Shown here: piece after piece, positions 1-12,778 of the stretch
Position numbering within the stretch: the first letter of the stretch is position 1
How the letters are laid out: each line of letters starts with the position of its first letter
NCBI GenBank assembly: GCA_035041965.1
Contig: JAPYMA010000372.1
Coordinates: forward strand, 1-64,000
DNA length: 64,000 nucleotides
From: Anisakis pegreffii
Taxonomy: Eukaryota; Nematoda; Chromadorea; Rhabditida; Anisakidae
Reading direction: 5' to 3'
Notes under the pieces: generated by a model
Told to the model about the DNA's origin: nothing
What the model saw: the letters and a program-made list of their open reading frames with translations, nothing else
Database searches by the model: none
Position numbers and translations under genes: made by a program

Positions 1-329
1 TGCGATGTGCATTTGAAGGAGTATCAATATTTTTCCACTTCATATGACTGTTATTGTTCACGAAATGTCAGCATTGCGATAAATTCAGTTGCATTTTGTG
101 TTTATGTATTCAGCGAATATTGACTGATAAGTTTTGTTATTTCAACAACAAACTAGCTCATTTTACTTCGCATTTAAACAAAAACGATGCCGGGTGAAGA
201 ATATCTGAAAGAAATTGTTTTTGAAGTCAACAGGATATTTAATTCGCGAATGTAGGAGGTATCGATTCAAACCAATCGTGTTCCAGTGGCATAGCAGAGA
301 TGCGAATGTTTGAAAGGTGATATTGTTGG

Positions 330-731
330 TTGAGATTGCCGAACGGATTGAGTCGTTTCATCTGGAGGTGTTATCGAACAGCAACCTTAGGTGCTGACTT
401 TGATTTGATGTGGAATAGAGTGAATTATTTGAGAAGTCAATTAACAGTCGTATTTATTACTCTTACGTATATACGACTTTTTAAGGAGTGGTCGCCTTTA
501 ACAGAGAATTGCGTTTGCGAATGCCCATTCGAACATGACTCGGTCCATAAGGATGCATCATTATATTGTTATGTTATAATATCACCTCAGTTCATACCTC
601 AACAATTTGTAATTACTCAGAAGTCGTCTCTTCTCTTCACACAATCAAACATCTTTCATACTTCCAATCACATCGAATGTCCCACATCTAACATCCAATA
701 TCGAATATTTCACCGTCTCTTCAATGAGTAA
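330..731 (+). other. Open frame in left palindrome arm, probably not a gene
   Basis: This is a 133-codon open frame. Its mirror in the right arm (5971-6261, minus strand) is only 96 codons, because one C/T difference turns a CAG codon into TAG. The peptide has no domain I recognise and no splice or signal-peptide context. Loss of a quarter of the frame through one arm difference argues against coding constraint. A spurious frame is most likely. Confidence 0.2.
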
Positions 732-1460
732 TCTTTGATTGCTTTTCGTGTTCATTCAAATAATTTCCCCATCAGAGTGTCTGTCTGACACTCGGTTTTT
801 TCATTGTCCGCTATTTATTATTCTCTAGCAGTTCGTTTCATTCCAAAACATGTCTGTCTAATAAAGGATTTCGCCTCTCCAGCGATGTTGGGAATGAAGT
901 AGAAGATGTGGCTATAATATTAGGTTCCAAGAAACACCTCATTCATACTGTTGTTTCGATGCTATCACATTTTCGATGCTTATTAACATACGAACATAAT
1001 GCTGCTTGTAAATCCATGGCGGTGTTGGAATATTATCGTTCAAGCGTCAATGATGGATGATGACGTGTTAATGCATTAATGAATAGATGATGTTCGGTTA
1101 GAATTAAGAAGGTTCTGAATTGGTGGTGTTTAGGAATGAGTGGATGACTGACTTGAATGCATTTGATAACCGAAATAGTTTTATTGCAGCAAATAAATTG
1201 CGTTGAAAAAGTATTTGTTAATCAATTATAAATTATAAATGCTTCAGTAACATGCTCACGGTTAGTGATCAGCAAAAAATTCTTTCGAAACAAGTTTCTT
1301 TATGGTGTCCGTCATCTCGTTTTCGGTAGGGTTATGCCGCCACGCCTGCTCAATGGTCGCATCGATCTTTATCATGCGTTTCCCTGGCAATGCGAGTGTC
1401 TCATGGAATCGTTCATTTTTTAAACACTACTGAATTGAAACAAGCAACACATTCAATCAA

Positions 1461-1710
1461 ACATTTCTTAATCTTATTCACTTTGCATCTGCATATTCCT
1501 TATTAGTAAACTTATTCACGTCACAGTGTTGTCTCATCACATTACTTCTTCGGTCAGTGGTTGTTACATTGTTTTTGTTACGCATTCGAACATTTCCAAA
1601 TCTTATTCATTTTGCATCTGCATATTCCTCATTTATAAACTGATGCGTTGAATACTCATTCACGTCGTAGTGTTACTTATTCAGTCGGCGGTTGGTACAT
1701 TGTTTTTGTA
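1461..1710. repeat. Diverged tandem duplication of ~120 bp
   Basis: Two direct copies, 1461-1580 and 1590-1710, share blocks such as TTTGCATCTGCATATTCC and end in ACATTGTTTTTGT. They differ by substitutions and a short insertion. The same pair appears in reverse complement in the right arm (roughly 4880-5130), so the duplication is older than the palindrome or was copied with it. Confidence 0.8.
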
Positions 1711-1826
1711 TCTAGTGGTCTAAATGAATAAAGAAATTAAGTAGGCAGATCAATGTAAAAAACAAGTGTACCAAAACAATTAATTTGTGTGTGTGTGCGT
1801 GTCAGAAACATCGTTTTGTAATGATT

Positions 1827-1934
1827 CTGTAGACTGAAACTATTCGGCTGCTTCTGTTTACTGAAACTATTTGATTGCTTCTGTTTACTGAAACTATTTG
1901 ATTGCTTCTGTTGACTGAAACTGGTTCGGTTTCG
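1827..1934. repeat. 27-bp minisatellite, four units
   Basis: Units start at 1827, 1854, 1881 and 1908. Each has the form CTGTTTACTGAAACTATTTG plus seven bases. The right arm has only three units (about 4687-4769), so the two palindrome arms differ by exactly one unit. This is the largest length difference between the arms. Confidence 0.85.
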
Positions 1935-2010
1935 TATTATAGTATTGATGATGACAAAATATTTATGCACAAATCATATCCACTTATACGCATAGATAAA
2001 TCTACGGGAA

Positions 2011-2238
2011 TTGCAGTGGTGTTTGTATTGCTGTAGAATATTAATTGTAGAGGTAGGTGGTAGTGGTGGAGATTTGTTTGTGCGTTACAAATTCAGTTCG
2101 TATTGTTTAGTGCGTTCACTTATTGTTTATGTGGCCATACTGCAGTATTATACATGTAAATATCCAATTTATTATGGCCGTTTTGATATCGCACAGTTAA
2201 GCGATTCGATTCATACAGTCACTCTGAGTTTGTTTTAA
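2011..2238 (+). other. 75-codon frame kept intact in both palindrome arms
   Basis: The mirror frame is at 4382-4609 on the minus strand and differs by one Ile/Met change. The peptide is not recognisable, and conservation between arms this similar is not evidence of function. It is recorded because it is the only frame in the arms that stays open in both copies. Confidence 0.15.
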
Positions 2239-5200
2239 CAGTGACGTTACGTTTTATGATCCCAGCTGCATTTACGTAATCCATTCAGAGTGAATACCAA
2301 TGATATTCATCGTTCCGTAATCCGATATGTATTATATCCATTTTACGTATATATGGTAGATCATAATTTTATATAACTATGTAGTTCATAATTAAACATA
2401 TGCGCCATACATATAGGGAACCAAATTACCTGAAATCGATTAATAGTTCTTCGATTATCTTACCTCCTCTCACATTGTTTGCTCGTGTGGAAACACAGTC
2501 GTTTTTGTTCAGCCAATTATAAAACCTGTGATATTTTGCAATTGTTAATTGTCAATGGAAGGCACTCTTGTATTCGAATTGTAAGAGGAATAAGTGAGTG
2601 TTGCTTAATACCCGAACGCGTCTTTAGATGCAAGTGAAAGTCGAGTAATGTGGCCTCGCCTTGACTGAGTTGAATCGTTCAAAGTACTCGTTTAGCTCTA
2701 ATTTCACTAGTGTTGATATTGAGTACTGCATCTTAATTACGGCTAGATTGTCATCAGACTACTTCATCATAAAGCAATTATTGTTTATTCATTGTTCAGT
2801 GTTAAAAAGCTAAACTAATCGGTTACACAAGATGAGTATTTGCACCTACTGATTCAGTTTGTTTTCGTAACATGAATGCCGTCTTGTGAAATCAGATTGA
2901 TACTTATAATTGGTTGGGCAACATTAGGCGAAATAGTGGAGTATAAGCCGGAATGTAGATTTCACACTGGGAAGACTACGCAGTACAACAGAGCCCGAGT
3001 CTAAACTCAAGCCCAAATCTAGGTTGAATTATGGGAAAATTGCAGTTTACACGTATGAAAAGATGCGCTTGGAGAAATTTCCCCGTGATTTGGTCAATTG
3101 ATAATTGCGGAGTGATAAGTAAATGAACATACCTTCAGATTACTCTCATTATCAGGCGCAAAACGAAACACAACATTCGTATCTACATAAACCAGTATAT
3201 TCCGGTTACCTTATGTTTCTACTTGTGATCTACATATCGAGGTTCAGCTCAACGCTCTATCGTTTATTATATTTGAAATAAATTATGTGTTGTGTTTCTG
3301 TGCATTCGTAGTACGAATGCACAAACACAACACATAATTTATTTCAAATATAATAAGCGATAGAGCGTTGAGCTGAACCTCGATATGTAGATCACAAGTA
3401 GAAACATAAGGTAACCAGAATATACTGGTTTATGTAGATACGAATGTTGTGTTTCGTTTTGCGCCTGATAATGAGAGTAATCTGAAGGTATGTTCATTTA
3501 CTTATCACTCCGCAATTATCAATTGACCAAATCACGGGGAAATTTCTCCAAGCGCATCTTTTCATACGTGTAAACTGCAATTTTCCCATAATTCAACCTA
3601 GATTTGGGCTTGAGTTTAGACTCGGGCTCTGTTGTACTGCGTAGTCTTCCCAGTGTGAAATCTACATTCCGGCTTATACTCCACTATTTCGCCTAATGTT
3701 GCCCAACCAATTATAAGTATCAATCTGATTTCACAAGACGGCATTCATGTTACGAAAACAAACTGAATCAGTAGGTGCAAATACTCATCTTGTGTAACCG
3801 ATTAGTTTAGCTTTTTAACACTGAACAATGAATAAACAATAATTGCTTTATGATGAAGTAGTCTGATGACAATCTAGCCGTAATTAAGATGCAGTACTCA
3901 ATATCAACACTAGTGAAATTAGAGCTAAACGAGTACTTTGAACGATTCAACTCAGTCAAGGCGAGGCCACATTACTCGACTTTCACTTGCATCTAAAGAC
4001 GCGTTCGGGTATTAAGCAACACTCACTTATTCCTCTTACAATTCGAATACAAGAGTGCCTTCCATTGACAATTAACAATTGCAAAATATCACAGGTTTTA
4101 TAATTGGCTGAACAAAAACGACTGTGTTTCCACACGAGCAAACAATGTGAGAGGAGGTAAGATAATCGAAGAACTATTAATCGATTTCAGGTAATTTGGT
4201 TCCCTATATGTATGGCGCATATGTTTAATTATGAACTACATAGTTATATAAAATTATGATCTACCATATATACGTAAAATGGATATAATACATATCGGAT
4301 TACGGAACGATGAATATCATTGGTATTCACTCTGAATGGATTATATAAATGCAGCTGGGATCATAAAACGTAACGTCACTGTTAAAACAAACTCAGAGTG
4401 ACTGTATGAATCGAATCGCTTAACTGTGCGATATCAAAACGGCCATAATAAATTGGATATTTACATGTATAATACTGCAGCATGGCCACATAAACAATAA
4501 GTGAACGCACTAGACAATACGAACTGAATTTGTAACGCACAAACAAATCTCCACCACTACCACCTACCTCTACAATTAATATTCTACAGCAATACAAACA
4601 CCACTGCAATTCCCGTAGATTTATCTATGCGTATAAGTGGATATGATTTGTGCATAAATATTTTGTCATCATCAATACTATAATACGAAACCGAACCAGT
4701 TTCAGTCAACAGAAGCAATCAAATAGTTTCAGTAAACAGAAGCAGCCGAATAGTTTCAGTCTACAGAATCATTACAAAACGATGTTTCTGACACGCACAC
4801 ACACAAATTAATTGTTTTGGTACACTTGTTTTTTACATTGATCTGCCTACTTAATTTCTTTATTCATTTAGACCACTAGATACAAAAACAATGTACCAAC
4901 CGCCGACTGAATAAGTAACACTACGACGTGAATGAGTATTCAACGCATCAGTTTATAAATGAGGAATATGCAGATGCAAAATGAATAAGATTTGGAAATG
5001 TTCGAATGCGTAACAAAAACAATGTAACAACCACTGACCGAAGAAGTAATGTGATGAGACAACACTGTGACGTGAATAAGTTTACTAATAAGGAATATGC
5101 AGATGCAAAGTGAATAAGATTAAGAAATGTTTGATTGAATGTGTTGCTTGTTTCAATTCAGTAGTGTTTAAAAAATGAACGATTCCATGAGACACTCGCA

Positions 5201-6583
5201 TTGCCAGGGAAACGCATGATAAAGATCGATGCGACCATTGAGCAGGCGTGGCGGCATAACCCTACCGAAAACGAGATGACGGACACCATAAAGAAACTTG
5301 TTTCGAAAGAATTTTTTGCTGATCACTAACTGTGAGCATGTTACTGAAGCATTTATAATTTATAATTGATTAACAAATACTTTTTCAACGCAATTTATTT
5401 GCTGCAATAAAACTATTTCGGTTATCAAATGCATTCAAGTCAGTCATCCACTCATTCCTAAACACCACCAATTCAGAACCTTCTTAATTCTAACCGAACA
5501 TCATCTATTCATTAATGCATTAACACGTCATCATCCATCATTGACGCTTGAACGATAATATTCCAACACCGCCATGGATTTACAAGCAGCATTATGTTCG
5601 TATGTTAATAAGCATCGAAAATGTGATAGCATCGAAACAACAGTATGAATGAGGTGTTTCTTGGAACCTAATATTATAGCCACATCTTCTACTTCATTCC
5701 CAACATCGCTGGAGAGGCGAAATCCTTTATTAGACAGACATGTTTTGGAATGAAACGAACTGCTAGAGAATAATAAATAGCGGACAATGAAAAAACCGAG
5801 TGTCAGACAGACACTTTGATGGGGAAATTATTTGAATGAACACGAAAAGCAATCAAAGATTACTCATTGAAGAGACGGTGAAATATTCGATATTGGATGT
5901 TAGATGTGGGACATTCGATGTGATTGGAAGTATGAAAGATGTTTGATTGTGTGAAGAGAAGAGACGACTTCTAAGTAATTACAAATTGTTGAGGTATGAA
6001 CTGAGGTGATATTATAACATAACAATATAATGATGCATCCTTATGGACCGAGTCATGTTCGAATGGGCATTCGCAAACGCAATTCTCTGTTAAAGGCGAC
6101 CACTCCTTAAAAAGTCGTATATACGTAAGAGTAATAAATACGACTGTTAATTGACTTCTCAAATAATTCACTCTATTCCACATCAAATCAAAGTCAGCAC
6201 CTAAGGTTGCTGTTCGATAACACCTCCAGATGAAACGACTCAATCCGTTCGGCAATCTCAACCAACAATATCACCTTTCAAACATTCGCATCTCTGCTAT
6301 GCCACTGGAACACGATTGGTTTGAATCGATACCTCCTACATTCGCGAATTAAATATCCTGTTGACTTCAAAAACAATTTCTTTCAGATATTCTTCACCCG
6401 GCATCGTTTTTGTTTAAATGCGAAGTAAAATGAGCTAGTTTGTTGTTGAAATAACAAAACTTATCAGTCAATATTCGCTGAATACATAAACACAAAATGC
6501 AACTGAATTTATCGCAATGCTGACATTTCGTGAACAATAACAGTCATATGAAGTGGAAAAATATTGATACTCCTCAAATGCAC

Positions 6584-7514
6584 GCGTATTTAAGAAATGA
6601 ATAAGAAAATGAATTCAGTAATAATGAGTGAAACGGACAACGGTAATACATGAAATAACACTCAATGAACTGCACACGAATGGATGCAAAAATATTACAA
6701 ATGACTGTATTACAAAGTTGTTATTGTACATGATAGGCACTGGCATCGAAACGCTACGAAATTAATAAATCGGAAGGGTACGAGGTTCAGATACAAAAAA
6801 GGAGTGAACGATTGATCGGAGAAACAGCTAATATCGTCACAAACATAAACATCGATAACAAATTTGAATAAACGAATATAAAAAATAAAACTGAAATATG
6901 TGAATGATGCAGAAATGTTCAAAAATGGTACAAATGAGTTCATGATTAAGTTGATATTGTAATATTTTACATCACTAGTACACTCAAGCAGTATAAATCA
7001 GGATGACTTGTACTAGGAGATAAAATAGCGAGTTGAAACGGAAACGAACACGTACGTAAAATATCAATTAACTTAGTCAACCACCCGGTATAAAAGTTCT
7101 CCGAGATAGTTTCAAGGTCAACACTTTCCTTCATTGGAGGTATTTCGTCAGCTGTTTTGACAGCAGCACAAAGAAAAAAGTAATAGCACCATCGAAATCA
7201 GTAACACCTCGACACAACACAAGTTCAAATTTAAGAAAACAGTCAAGAAGCACTGAAGAAAGCGTTCAGTTGAAATCGTTTGTTTAAGGCAGTAATGAGC
7301 GTGAAATCTTATCAACACAACAAAATAAATCCACGAAAAAGCACGCATTCTTACGACGAATACAATTTACGTTCGATATCGACGGATAAATCAAATAAGG
7401 TTAAATGAGTGAAAAAGAAACATCAGTATAATAGAATGAAACGAAACAGTAAATGAGAAGATAACAGGGAAAACGCATTCGCATTGTGTGAAACGCGAAG
7501 GTGAAGATATTCGA
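6584..7514. other. Intergenic DNA between the palindrome and the 7.5 kb gene
   Basis: Unique AT-rich sequence. Short open frames on the minus strand (6710-6943 and 7148-7348) have hydrophobic, low-complexity translations and no splice context. They look spurious. Part of this stretch is probably 3' untranslated sequence of the minus-strand gene ending at 7515. Confidence 0.5.
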
Positions 7515-10500
7515 TTAATCCTGGTCGTTCTTCTCTTCGCTGAGTAATTCTCTGATACGCCTATCCCTTTCGTCCCTCTTCACTTGCATCTTTCGCTCGT
7601 TTTCAAGGAACATTCGCGTTAACTCCTTCGATTTTTTGTATTGTTTAGACCAAACCTGTAACATTTTCTATCATTTCAATTAAAAAATGGCAAAGTTTGA
7701 TTGACTGGGTGAGATAAATGGCTACGGCGTTGCAAAACTAACAAACTTGCCACTAACCCAAAGCATTCATTTGAGAATTTGAGATGAAATTTATCATGAA
7801 GTTTGCAACCGTCATCAGATAAGAAGAATATGGATGAAAAGATGACCTCAAATTGTAGTTCGCATTTCTTTGTGCCAAGAGGGATGTTTTCCAAATGTTT
7901 TTGCGCTTTAGCTCTTCTGATCGATCGTAATTCTGATCTCAACGTAAACAAGTCTTTTCCTTCACCCATCTCAGCGACGATCGACTTCAGCTGCTCGAAA
8001 TCCAACAATTTCTTGTTGATCATTTCGTCTTCTAAATAATACAACATCGAACACTATCGTAATTTTCATTTCCTAAACTCATTTCTGCTCGTGACAATTC
8101 AATTCGATTCCCAATCCATTAACCGCTTACATTTCATTCATTCAATCTATATTCGTAAAAGTTACGATCAACGGTGTACATAAGCCAATACGATTACTTA
8201 TTTAGTAATTTCCCATCGAAACGTATCAAAATATCAAAAATCAGACCAATAAAATGCACTTGCGTACCATTCTTCATTTCTTCGTATTCTTGAATTTTCT
8301 TCTGCTTTGCTCGCTTCTCGTTACACAATACCAAGATTTTTGCCAACCGTTCCTAATTTAAATGTCGTGTATGCAACAAGCATTAACGTATAATTACAAT
8401 CAAAACAAGCAAACAGCAATAGATTTTTGCTTCAAAACAAATACTTAAAAAAAATCAAATACCTCGGATTTTCGTTTGGCTTCACTGAAAACTGCAACGC
8501 GAAACAGGAAAACTGACACTTGCGCATCCGAACGAGCCTTTTCAAGCATACGAGATTCCTTGCGTGACAGCTGCAGGACGAAATAATTCCACGGTTCAAG
8601 TGGTAAAGCACAAATTTCACAAAATCGACTTCACCAACAACAAACAAAATCAAAAAAAAAAAGACAGTATGACAATTCAATCAAGCTTACCGATCGATGA
8701 CAAAGATTGATCAAATCTGATGGTGAAAGAGTTTTGCCACGACTAGACGTGTTCGCTTCGTCGAGATAATCCAAATAAGTGTCGAGACATCTGTAATTTT
8801 TTCAATGTGAATCTAATCATTTCTCAAAAGCCGTGGAATATCGACGAAATCATTCTTACTGTTTATGACACCATAAACAACTGCATACGTTGTTGCAATG
8901 TTTGAGATACCATCACATTGAGCTGTCAGAAATGAATGCTCGGTTTGTTCATTATTCAAAAGGTTATGATTCGAAAGCGAAAATACTCACAACTGAGCAT
9001 CTCTCGCCACAAGTGATTTCAATGCAGTCAATATCGTTTTTTTCAATAAGGTGACGATTTCGCAATCATTCTCGCTTGAAGGGAAACAATCGAGCTTCAA
9101 CAAATTCATATCGAAATCGAGTGCATCGAAGTTTTTTAGGAATGAATCCATCAGATGAATCACTTCAGTCGTATGCGAGTTCAACTGTGATTGATCACCA
9201 ATTTTACTCTTTTCCATTTGTGATCCCACCTTCTGGGTTCCGTCACTTTGAAATGATTCATCACGTCTCACTGCAACAAATTATTATTTTTCTATGATTG
9301 TGAACAATCACTTTTGTCACACACTAGAAGAACGATACGCTAAATCCCAGTGTTTCATATGAACATTGTTCCTGTAAATTCTGGATATTTCTTATCTTCG
9401 TGGATTCACTTATTTGTTTATCATTTGAATATTTTGTGAAGATCAAACATTTGCCAGGAAATTATAAATTTATAACTTATAATAATAATCTGATGATCAA
9501 GCCAGAATTGTTTGGTAAATTAAATGGTAATCAGAATAAACCTTGATTACTTCCAGCATCCAAGTCGAACGACATTGAATAAAGTAGTTTGTCAGGAACG
9601 ACTATATCGCTAACTCTCAATGTATCCAGTGGTGGATGAGGCTTATCGAGACTGCGACGTAAACGTCGACGCGTCTGCTTCAGCTGTTTCGATACTTCTT
9701 CGGGAGTGTGCACTGGTGTTGCTGTAGATGTACGTAGCGCTGCAGGCGTCTTTATGGGTTGTTCAGTCGTAGCAGAATGATTAAGTACGTTCTCGACGAT
9801 ATATGACCGATCAGTAATATTTCTAGATGATTCGTTAATACCAGGCTGACCAAACAATTTTACAGGACCGTCTAGACGAGTTTTCTTCTTTAGCACAGCT
9901 AGCGGTGAACCAGCGATACGTGACAATCCCAAACGAGTTGGTGCTGGTGAAACATGAAGAGCCTTTAAATTAACTAATTCAGCAAGAATGTAGAAAAGTT
10001 CATTTGTACATATCCTCAGATGAAAATTCTGTTGAATAATGGCAAACAAAATGATACTGTCTCTTTGAACGTGATAATTCACAAAAAGTACTTACCGCTA
10101 TTTCCTTCGGCAATGCGTCGCTGATGTTAGACCTTCTATGATCCGAAGTTGCAGGTGTGCCATGAGGCGTTATTGCCGATTTATGGAATTGTTCGGCATT
10201 GCTGAGGTTATGAAACTGAAATGAGACACTAAGAAATCAAAAGAATTATTCGGAATGATTCATTCATTTATTAGAAATGAGTGAACCATTCCAAATAATT
10301 TCGCTTTAATTTTTACTGAATCAAAAATTTCGCTTTAATTTTAATTTTATTAAGAAAAACGCACATTGGAGTGGAGTAATTTTCATGCTCATCGTATAGC
10401 CGTCATTAACAAGAGTCATTTGTGGATAAATATCGACAGTCACTTGGTAAGTTAATATGCTTTCGTCCTCCAGTTTATGCAGACAGCAAATTTACATTAC

Positions 10501-12778
10501 ATAGCGATAGATGGATGAAGATAACGAATCGTCAAAAACTTACTGTGAAATCTTCTGATTCATCGATAATACTTATTCCCGCATGCGATTCTTTCATGAA
10601 ACTCATGCCTACATTCGTTCCCAATAAAGATGAATCGTCAAGAGTTCGCTCATCGACCTGTCTCGATTCACTGAACGATTCACTTCCTTTCGCAGCTGAA
10701 AGCATCCTGACTGAATAATAAGTTACTCCGATTTCAACATATCCGTACAGTTATAAATAAATACAGTGTCATGCATCCAGAAATTTGAAAATGCAACACT
10801 GTAAGGACTGAGAGTGGATACCTTGGGGTATGTCTTCCGTTTGGTTATCGTCAACTGCTCCTTCTTCTTCTTCTTTTTGTTCACTGCTCGCTGCCAATAT
10901 GGCCGCCGTTGGCTCTATTGTTACTTCCAAATATTTTGTATTGATCTCAGCTGACACTTCCTTCAAAGCAGTAGTCATAATAAATACATATTTAATATTG
11001 AACAAATTTTCGAATATTTCGGAATTTAAACAACAAAAGATCGGAATATTGCGAAAATGGGTTAAAACAGATCAAATGTTCAAATCGACACTTTCGCACA
11101 ACACATATCAAAACTTTAAAAATGCAAAATTGGAATAGGAAACAAAAATTAAACAACAGAAAACAAAATCACGGCTCGCAAATATTGCAATATTACGAGA
11201 AATGGGTGTAAAGGGATGAATACTGAGATTATGAGGATAATGAAAGATGAATTCTCGCTGATAAAGGGGGAACGACCGATTTGGATTGCCATGTAAGTGG
11301 ATGAAGATCTTAATACCGTAAAATTCGCTTTCGATTGTTCTGCTTGTCGGAACAATGCTTTTGTAGTATCAGCAATCGTGGTATCATTTACTGATTTATT
11401 TTCTTTCTCTGCATCAACCGCTCTTTTCACATCTGTTGTCGTTAATGTTGCTCCACTAATATCCATCGGTACTTCATCCAATTCATCGCCATTGTCACCC
11501 TTCAATAACCATTTCTACGTGACTTAATGAAAGATTCATCGTGTGGATATAACCCAACGTTTGAGATTCAATTAGTGATAGTAAATGTCAAAATGAATTT
11601 TCCTCATAATTACTCGCAAAATGAACAACCAATTTGAAACCAACCGATTGTGGTAGCGGATTGAAAAGATTTGCGGTAAATTCACCCATCATGGTCATAT
11701 TATCATCTCCAGCTGAAAACAAAGCAATGCTCGATCAAAACAGTAATGAATCATCCACTAGTTTATTTGAATAACTTGTATTCAGTTCTCATCAAGAATG
11801 CGCTTTGACGATGAGCTTGTTTGCTCAAGGCAGACAATTATCCGGGGGCTGCTGTCCGGATACCCTCAACGACATCAATCAGGGAAACAAAATAAAGCAG
11901 ATCTGTATACCTTCTGGATGCACACATATATTTCGTAGCATTGGAGTTGATGCGGCAGTTGGAAAAAAATCAGCTGTATGGTCAAATCCTAAAGATGACA
12001 AGAATGAATTATATTTCAAGAACAGAAACAATATATTCGCATTGATATTGCACAACAAAACATCGCTGCAGAAAACAATAAAAATATTTCACTAACCAGC
12101 ATTTACGGTTGAGTCCATGCCAGTGGTTACACAATGTCTGAAAATTTTATGAAGTGAAATATTCCCAATTTATTTTTCACTTATTGTATTGATGCATTCT
12201 AGTTCACTGATTTGGCATACCTTTTGCGATGATGATAAATGAACGAACAAGAATATAGCCACACTGAATGAAATTTTTTTCGAATTGATTATCGGCAACT
12301 TTTTTACTCGAGATTTTCATATGTTTTGAGAACAAGCGCATAAGTGTTTGTACATTACGAACATTTATAAGACTTCTCATAGATTATGAAATTATGTTTA
12401 TGAGCAACTGAAACAAATAACTGCTTTGAATCATCAAAATAAAAGAGAAACTCACGTCGAACCCAAGCCGTCCGAACTGCCAGTATCGCAAACTGAATGA
12501 GAATAAATTACTGATTTCTTGAAAAATTACATAATCACTATCAACACAAAACTGCAATAAACGCTTCCCATCTCAAGGTCTCTTCCTACCGTTAGGCTCA
12601 AATTCATTCGAACCACACCGGTAAGATATTCGAAGAATATCAGCGGCTTTTTCAAGAAGTAGCAACAATTATTGAATTAAGAAAAGAAATGCATACACAG
12701 AAATTCTGGGAACAGAACTTACGTCTGACGGGTTCATCATGCGGTGACATCATAGCGTTACGAATTTCATCGTATTGC
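7515..12778 (-). CDS. Multi-exon disordered plus coiled-coil protein, KNL1-like candidate
   Basis: I read about 18 exons, almost all with consistent phase. High to low they include 12723-12778, 12600-12646, 12456-12492, 12097-12137, 11911-11973, 11645-11712, 11317-11514, 10822-10960, 10544-10695, 10096-10215, 9551-9962, 8991-9270, 8691-8790, 8463-8570, 8268-8352, 7847(or 7758)-8031 and 7515-7655, giving roughly 700 residues. The first exon and start codon were not found. Near the N-terminus is DEPVR followed by ILRISY, which resembles the paired PP1-docking motifs of KNL1. MDST, MDIS and LEVT resemble its MELT phospho-sites. A basic Thr/Pro-rich middle (TRRRLRRSLDKPHPP) precedes a long charged helical C-terminus (for example NEKRAKQKKIQEYEEMKN). 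This order fits the outer-kinetochore scaffold KNL1, but no RWD domain is clear and the motifs are weak. Other disordered coiled-coil proteins are possible. I am sure of the gene, not of the name. Confidence 0.75.
8862..8882 (-). other. Possible 21-base microexon of the KNL1-like gene
   Basis: The exon ending at 8991 finishes in phase 2 at a GTGAGT donor. Every larger reading of the next block hits a stop. Using ATGCAG as acceptor and GTAAGA as donor gives a 21-base exon that restores phase with the exon at 8691-8790. The acceptor has a poor pyrimidine tract, so this is a tentative model. An alternative is use of a different donor in the preceding exon. Confidence 0.35.

Larger units (their letters stand above)
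7..6583. repeat. Giant inverted repeat (palindrome), two ~3.3 kb arms
   Basis: Bases 7-3310 are repeated in reverse complement at 3312-6583. The centre is the odd palindrome GCATTCGTAGTACGAATGC, so there is effectively no spacer. The arms differ by scattered substitutions (I noted about ten), a 1-bp, two 2-bp and one 27-bp length difference, which together account for the 32-bp difference in arm length. Matching stops at 6583 on the right. On the left it reaches position 7, so I cannot tell whether the arm continues beyond the window edge. The arms hold no recognisable gene. A spacer-free palindrome at the edge of a sequence is the classic shape of an assembly or library fold-back. The arm differences would then be allelic variants or read errors. 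A genuine inverted duplication remains possible. Confidence 0.95.
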
